Below are positions 57,754 to 64,000 of a stretch of 64,000 nucleotides of DNA, in pieces; position 1 is the first letter of the stretch, and each line of letters starts with the position of its first letter. The notes under the pieces were generated by a model, which was given only the letters and a program-made list of their open reading frames with translations, was not told where the DNA came from and did not search any database. Both the position numbers and the translations under genes were made by a program. Origin of the DNA: Phoma sp. XZ068 (taxonomy: Eukaryota > Ascomycota > Dothideomycetes > Pleosporales > Didymellaceae); assembly GCA_004835665.1 (NCBI GenBank), contig RBKR01000001.1:3100001-3164000 (forward strand), read 5' to 3'.

Positions 57754-60424
57754 ATATAAACTAGTACCTATAAAGTTATAGGTATATAAACACTCTTATA
57801 GCCTTAAGTATAAAATTATATAGATATTAAGAGAGAAGTATCTTAAACTCCTAGAAGCTTTTAGTATAGCTATAACTTTATACTATAAATTCTATATAAC
57901 CTAGACACTTAATACTAAAGATAATATACTATAACTACCTAGATAATACCTAAAGAATAATAAAAATTAGAATAAATTAGTATACTCTACTACTATATAA
58001 TAAAAAGTATAGTATAATATATACTAATAGGAATATAAGTAATATAAAGTTAAGAAAGCTAATAACAAGGCCTATACTAAGTTATATTAAGACTTAATTA
58101 TCCTCTCTATTAAGGTAAATAATAATAAAGAAAATTAGTATAATAAGTTATATAAGGAGTACTAATAATATTATTAACTAAAAGTATATTAGAGCTAGGA
58201 CTATAATTACCTAGAACCTAATTATAGCTTAGACTCTAGGAACCTATACTATAAAGTACTATTATAGATAGTATACTACTATAATAGATACTAGATATAT
58301 TACTTAGAAAAGCTTAATTTAGGATAGTTTCTAAAAGGATATTTATATAAACTATAATAGGAAGATTATAAGGAGGACTACTATATACTATACCTAATAA
58401 ATAAATATAATAATAAATACTTTCTTAGCTAGAATAAGTCTAAGTATAGATAATAAGGACTAGTAGTAAATAAATAATACTTTAATTAGTATTAGTAGAC
58501 CTACTTTAATCCCTATTATAAAACCTATAAAAAAAAAAAAAATAATAGCTTTAGATAAGAGAATTCTTTTTTAAGGTAGTACTAGTAGGTACTAGAGATT
58601 AATCTATTAATAGTATTAAAAGTAATTACTAACTAATTAAGTTACTTATTAGAGTAAATAGAAGATAAATATATATACTCTTAGACTCTAGAGTATAATC
58701 TAATTATATTTCTTTATAAGTAGTATAGCTAGCTAGACTATACTCTACTTAGAAGATAATATCTTACCTACTTAAAGTAGCTAATAGAGAACTAATACTA
58801 GAGGAATTTAAGATTATATATAAAGTAACTATAGTACCCCTCTAGATCTATAGATACTATAAGAAAATAACTCTAAATACTTTTAGAATAGCTACTTATA
58901 ATATTATATTAGTACTCTTATAGTTAAGAAAGTATAATTTAGATATTAATTAGAAGAATTAATAGCTTTTCTTAAGTTAGTATAGATATAGTACTACTAT
59001 ATTATAGCCTATATAGTTTATAATATAACTAGTAGATAAAAAGAAGATTAATAATATCTTTTTAATATATAAGATATACTAAGATAGAGTAGTTAACTAT
59101 ATAGATATAGAATACTCTACTAGTTATAAAGTAATAGTTAAGAAGAAGAATAGTATATCTTCTAATATCTTAGATAAATATAAGAGTTATATAGAACTCT
59201 TCTATAATAAGAAGACTATAAAAGTATTACTATAGTATAAACCTTAGAATTATAAGATTAAGCTCTAGAAAGGGAAGAAACTACCTTTTAGGCCTATATA
59301 TAGAATATCTAAGAAAGAACTTAGTATACTTAAAGAATATATTAATAAGAACTTTAAAAAGGAATTTATATAAGAATTAGAATTACTAGTAGGATTTCTA
59401 GTCTTCTTTATACTAAAGAAAGATAGTAAATTATAAATATATATTAACTACTAGAAACTTAATAATATTATAATTAAGAATTAATACCTATTACTAAATA
59501 TTAAAGAACTATAGAATTAGTTATCTAGAGTATAATACTTTACTATACTTAATTTATATAGAGTATATAACCTTATATATATAAAGAAAGGTAAAGAATA
59601 GAAGACTATATTTAGAATATACTATAGTTACTTTAAGTATTTAGTAATACTATTTAAGCTTACTAATATACTAGCTATATATTAGGCTCTTATTAATAAT
59701 ATATTAAAAGTATACTTAGATATTATAGTAGTAGTATACCTTAATAATATTCTAGTATACTTAGTAATACTAAAAGAATATATTTACTATATTAAGGAAG
59801 TGTTAGAATACCTAAAAAATATAGATCTTTAACTTAAACCTAAGAAGTATAAATAGTATAAGAAAAAAGTAGAATTTCTTAGCTATATTATAGGAAGATA
59901 TAGAGTTAAGATAAGTAAAATAAAGATTTAAGTTATAAAAGATTAGCTAACTTTTACCTTCTTTAGAGGAATTTAAGAATTTCTAGAATTTATTAACTTT
60001 AACTAATACTTTATTAAAGATTATTTACTTAAGGCCTTACTACTTATAAAGCTTATATAGAAGGATATACTATTTAAGTAGGAATAAGTATAAGAAGATA
60101 CTTTCTAATTACTTAAATAGTTCTATATTAAGCTACCTATAATAATTATATTTAAGAGTAGAAAGCTACTTTAAATTAAGATAAATACTTTAGATTTAGT
60201 ATTAGGAGCTTATACTATATAAAAATAAGATAGATAATAGTACCTAATTACTTACTACTCTAGAAAATTCTTAGAACTAGAAGAGTAATATAATATATAT
60301 AATAAGAAATTACTAGCTATTATATTAGCTCTAGAATATTAGAGAATCTATATAGAAAGTTATTTAAAACTTACTATTTATACTAACTATAAGAACTTAG
60401 TATACTTTACTACTACTAAGATAC
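57754..60424 (+). repeat. Continuation of the host chromovirus pol region after the nested insertion
   Basis: From about 57910 onward this runs parallel to 52700-55200 of the nested element with many C/T and G/A differences. It includes the protease (about 58680), RT (YLNNILVY near 59733) and the start of RNase H, then is cut off at 60424 by the inverted element. No coding capacity remains. Confidence 0.75.
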
Positions 60425-60965
60425 TATTAAGGTTATATCCTAAGTAAAGCTTATAAATACTTCTAAAGTTAGTTTTCTAGAATAAATAGATATATAGTAG
60501 ATTATAGAGAGTATAGATACTTAGTAAAATACTATAGCAACTATAGGTAATAATAAGTAGTATAGAGTAGACTGTCTATCTTAAAAGTTAGGTTATAGTA
60601 AGGAGTATAGATAGTTAATCTATCTATATTAATATATAGGTAGAGTTCTAATAATAAAGTATATTAATTAGGTTAAATATAAACTATAAGGGTTGTGTTC
60701 CTATATACTATATACTAAAGAGATATATATAGTACTTAGTATTATAATAGCTGCTAATTATACTAATTATTAATTATACTAATTACTAATTATACTAATT
60801 ATACTAAGACTAATTATATATATAACTTTATATTATTACCTAAGTAGTAACTAATAATACTTATTATTTATACTTACTTATAATAATTTCTCTTATATAG
60901 TTTAACTATGCTATACTTAGCCTATAATTATTAACCTTTATTTAGTATTCTCTAAAATTATAATA
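60425..60965 (-). repeat. LTR of an inverted chromovirus copy
   Basis: On the minus strand it starts tattataatttta and ends ...aata; its length of about 541 bp and a U3 half different from the 483-bp LTRs indicate a distinct subfamily, while the R/U5 half matches. Just beyond 60965 the sequence ctatctcttttc is the complement of a polypurine tract, as expected for the 3' LTR of a minus-strand element. Confidence 0.72.
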
Positions 60966-63616
60966 CTATCTCTTTTCTATCTTAGCTTAGTCTCTTAAGC
61001 TTAGTTTATATAATATAGGCCTCTCCTTATTTAATAGTATATCCTCTTAATAATACCTAAATATCTTACTAAGTTAAGTTTAGCCTATTATTACTACCTA
61101 TATAAATTTATTAAGTCCTTTAGAGAGATTATAGTAAAGAAGTATTTAACCTATAAAAAGTATAAGTAAGTATATAAAGTTTATATTTACTCTAGAAAAT
61201 ATAGTAAATATTTAAAGTATAGGTAGTATTATAATATTTATATAATATAGTTAGAGTTTAAGTATCTAGAGACTAAGAAAGAGAAACTATAGGTATAGAT
61301 AAAAGAAAGTTATAAAGTATAAAATAAAGTACTTAAGGCCTCTAAGAAGGCGTTAGAAGAGTTATAGGTTATATATATATATAAAGAGTAGTTATACTAA
61401 TAAATAGATTTGCTTAATTATTATATAAAGGAAGTAATTATAGTAGAAGAGTAGAGTATTATTAAGTAGAAGCTAGAAGAAGAAATAATTCTCTTAGAGA
61501 GTTCTTTAGATAGGTTTAGCCTAGCTCTATTGCCTAGTATATAGAGTGCTTTTAAGGGGTAGCTAATTAAGGCTTAGGAAGCTAATATAGTGCTTCTTAA
61601 TTAGTCTTAAATCTCTTTAATAGCTACTAGTAGTTTATAAGGTTTATAGAAGGTTCTTATATATTTTCTAAGTTAGAGTATCCTAACTACTTAACTAGAT
61701 ATTTATCTTTGCATCCTTTCTTTTAGTGTTATATTATTTTCTTAACTTTCTACTTAGTTTCTTCCTTAACCTAGTAGTAGAAGTTTTTCTAGATTAGTAT
61801 ATTAGGGTCTACTAGTTCTAGTAGTAATATATAGAATATAGGGTGTATTCTAGTATCCTATAGTAGTTTAAGTTAATAGTTTATAGAGCTAATTTACCTA
61901 GAAATAAAAAATAGTCTAACCTTAATATAATCTAGTTTTTTTATTAGTCTTTATATTTATAAGTTTTTTATAAGGAGATAGACTTTATCCCCCTCTTTTA
62001 GCTAAGGTGCTGTTTTTCTTTTCTAATTAATATAAGAGATTGCTTGTTACTAAGCTTTATTAATATTTTTAAGTAATTTCTAATATACTTCCTTTAGTTT
62101 TTATACTAAAGTTATTACTAAATCTATTTAGATACTACTATTAAGAGATCTTATAAAGAGATTTAGATATCTCCTATAATTTATAAAGAATAGTATTATA
62201 CCTATTACTTTTAATAGTTTATTATTATATATAATCTATACTATAGGTAATAGTAAAACCTAGTTATCTTATTCTTAGTTACTATATATCCTTAAGTATA
62301 TTTCTATAGTTTAATTTATTCTTTCTATTTATCTGTCTATTTATAGGTAGTATATAGTTAATAGCTTCTTCTTAGTACTAATAGCTGCTATAAGTATAGT
62401 CTAATAATTTAATATAAAGAGCTTATCTCTATTACTAATAATTAATTCTAGTATACTATAGTAATAGATAATTCTATCTAGAAATACTTATATAAGCTGC
62501 TCTATAGTATAACTATATTAGAATAGTATTATTTCTACTGCTTTAGTAAACCTATCTACTATAATAAAGATTAAGTTATAGGTATATTCTATAATAGGGT
62601 CCTTAGAAATTAGTAGTTATATAATAAAGTCTATTATAATATATATCTATAGTGCTATAGGTAGCTCTATTGCTTATATCTCTCTATACTTTATATATAT
62701 ACTATATTTATTCTGTTAGTAATTAATATAGTTTTTAATAAACTTAGTAACCTTGTCCTTTATATAGCTAAACTTATAGTATTATTTAATAAGTTCTATT
62801 ATTTATATTATACTAGGGTGTCTATAAAGCAGGTTATTATAATATTATATAATAATTTCTGTTTAAAGTTCCTCTAGTACTACTATAGGTATTTATTATT
62901 CCTATTAAACTTATATTATATTATTAAGCTGCTAGGATAGTCCTAGTAACCTATTCTTATATATCTATAGAATAGTATGTTCTTTAATTATTTTTTCTCC
63001 TATAAGATTATATTATTAACTTAGTATATTAGCTCTTGTGTTGTCCTTTCCTAGAGTATATATTATTTTAAACTTATATTATCCTAGTAATTCTAACTAT
63101 TATACCTATTAGCTATTAAGCTTCTTAGTTATAGTAAAGTATACTAGGTTTTTATAGTCTATAAAGATAGTAAGCTCTAAGCAGCTTTCTATATAGATTT
63201 ACTAGTACTTTAGTATATCTACTATTACTATAAGCTCCTTATTATAAATATTATATTATTCTTCTAGTCTAGAAAACTTTCTTAAGTAATAGGCAATTAG
63301 GTGCTATTTACTATCTTATTCTTATAATATATATACTCCTAATACTAGTTCTAAGGTATTAGTTTTAATTTATAGTAGTTTATTACTTCTAAATATAACT
63401 AATATTAGTAGCTTAATATATACTTACTTAAGTAATTAGAATATATCTTCCTATTTCTACTTCTAATAAAATAGTATATCTTTTTATATAAGCTTTATAA
63501 GTAGTAGAGCTTTCTTAGAGTAGTCCTTAATAAAGTATTAGTTAAAGTTAATAAACCTAAGAAATTCTTAAATCCCTTTAACTATTATTAGGGTTAGCTA
63601 GTCTTTAATAATCTAT
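60425..63616 (-). mobile_element. Inverted RIP-mutated chromovirus, partial
   Basis: A minus-strand element with its 3' LTR at 60425-60965 and pol sequence in reverse from about 61640 (chromodomain end) to 63616 (end of RT). It is the reverse complement of 54700-56660 of the full-length copy with transitions. Between 60966 and about 61640 lies a plus-strand-readable stretch with KYLTYKKYK- and YSRKYSKYLKY-like blocks that look like a zinc cluster whose Cys have become Tyr, so another insertion or a divergent 3' region may be present. It is interrupted by an LTR at 63617. Confidence 0.65.
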
Positions 63617-64000
63617 TATTATAATTCTAGAGAATACTAAACAAAGGTTAATAATTATAGGCTAAGTACAGTATAGTTAAACTATATAGGAGAAAGTATT
63701 ATAAGTAAGTATAAATAATAAGTATTATTAGTTACTACTTAGGTAATAATATAAAGTTATATATTATAATTAGTTTTAGTATAATTAGTATAATTAGTAA
63801 TTAGTATAATTAATAATTAGTGCAATTAGTAGCTATTATAATACTAAGCACTATATATATCTCCTTAGTATATAGTAATTAGGAATACTACCCTTATAGT
63901 ATTGTATTTAACCTTGTTAATTAACTTTATTATTAGAACTTAACCTAACTTTTAAGCTAGATAGATTAACTATCTATACTACTTATTATTAAACTCTATA
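63617..64000 (+). repeat. Start of a further LTR, running off the window
   Basis: Begins tattataattct inside the inverted RT region and is the reverse complement of the LTR at 60425-60965 for its visible 384 bp. The 5 bp before it are TCTAT; the matching right duplication lies outside the window. It forms, with the left LTR, an inverted pair about 2.7 kb apart. Confidence 0.7.

Larger units (their letters stand above)
47587..60424 (+). mobile_element. RIP-destroyed Ty3/gypsy chromovirus (host element of the nest)
   Basis: Interpreted pieces: 5' LTR 47587-48070; gag-like region 48071-48482 and 50347-51032, with a degraded CCHC knuckle at about 50828-50886 whose Cys codons now read Tyr; and the protease-RT-RNase H region 57754-60424. 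The body is interrupted by a pogo-like transposon (48483-50344), by a complete second chromovirus (51033-57748) and at 60425 by an inverted third element, after which its 3' part is not seen. The RT active-site block reads YLNNILVY near 59733, i.e. Asp-Asp turned to Asn-Asn as RIP would do. Stops are abundant, so it is not coding. Confidence 0.7.

Overview
The window is chromosomal DNA of a filamentous ascomycete, probably a Dothideomycete. The evidence is short (44-108 nt) GT-AG introns with CTAAC/CTAAT-like branch sites, Zn2Cys6, Pth11/rhodopsin-like, HET-like and NLP gene families, and a large AT-rich block showing the CpA/TpG-to-TpA signature of RIP (repeat-induced point mutation). No tRNA, rRNA, CRISPR or bacterial operon was found. 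Splice models were drawn by eye; for each intact multi-exon gene the summed exons are a multiple of three and end at the reported stop.

Positions 1-42.5 kb are gene-bearing. Left to right: a giant USP-type deubiquitinase (2473 aa, minus); an RNase P/MRP Pop3-like subunit divergent from it; a small Cys-rich ORF; a possible nutrient cluster made of a Zn2Cys6 regulator, a Dal5-type MFS permease and a GH31 alpha-glucosidase, the last two sharing a promoter with two CGGCCG sites; an FAD monooxygenase; a four-helix membrane protein; an AAAP-type amino-acid transporter; a gene-poor stretch of about 4 kb; a tentative small secreted protein head-to-head with a secreted NLP (necrosis and ethylene-inducing protein-like); and CDK1. 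From about 34 kb genes decay. There is a small zinc-binding gene with one in-frame TAG, a HET-type C-terminal fragment and a DUF6604-like pseudogene with several stops and a frameshift. Around these lie an intact rhodopsin-like receptor and a secreted protein with a GGEGK repeat.

Positions 43.2-64 kb are a transposon graveyard that can be read as layers. A clean 497-bp solo LTR (TSD GTAGA) sits at the edge of the first AT-rich block. A DUF829 hydrolase gene survives between two AT blocks. Beyond it is a RIP-destroyed Ty3/gypsy chromovirus (5' LTR at 47587) whose body was interrupted by a second full-length RIP-mutated chromovirus (51033-57748, TSD GTTAT), by an inverted third element (60425 onward), itself interrupted by another LTR at 63617, and by a GC-normal pogo/Fot1-like DNA transposon (48483-50344) with perfect 63-bp inverted repeats and an intact 550-aa DDE transposase. 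The clean solo LTR and the RIP-mutated LTRs belong to one family, so the C-to-T/G-to-A changes can be read by direct comparison.

No wholly new biochemical system is claimed. The most informative items are the dated transposon nest, the un-RIPed transposase inside it, the TF/permease/GH31 cluster, the SUMO-interaction-like motif in the deubiquitinase, and the genes decaying next to the repeat block.
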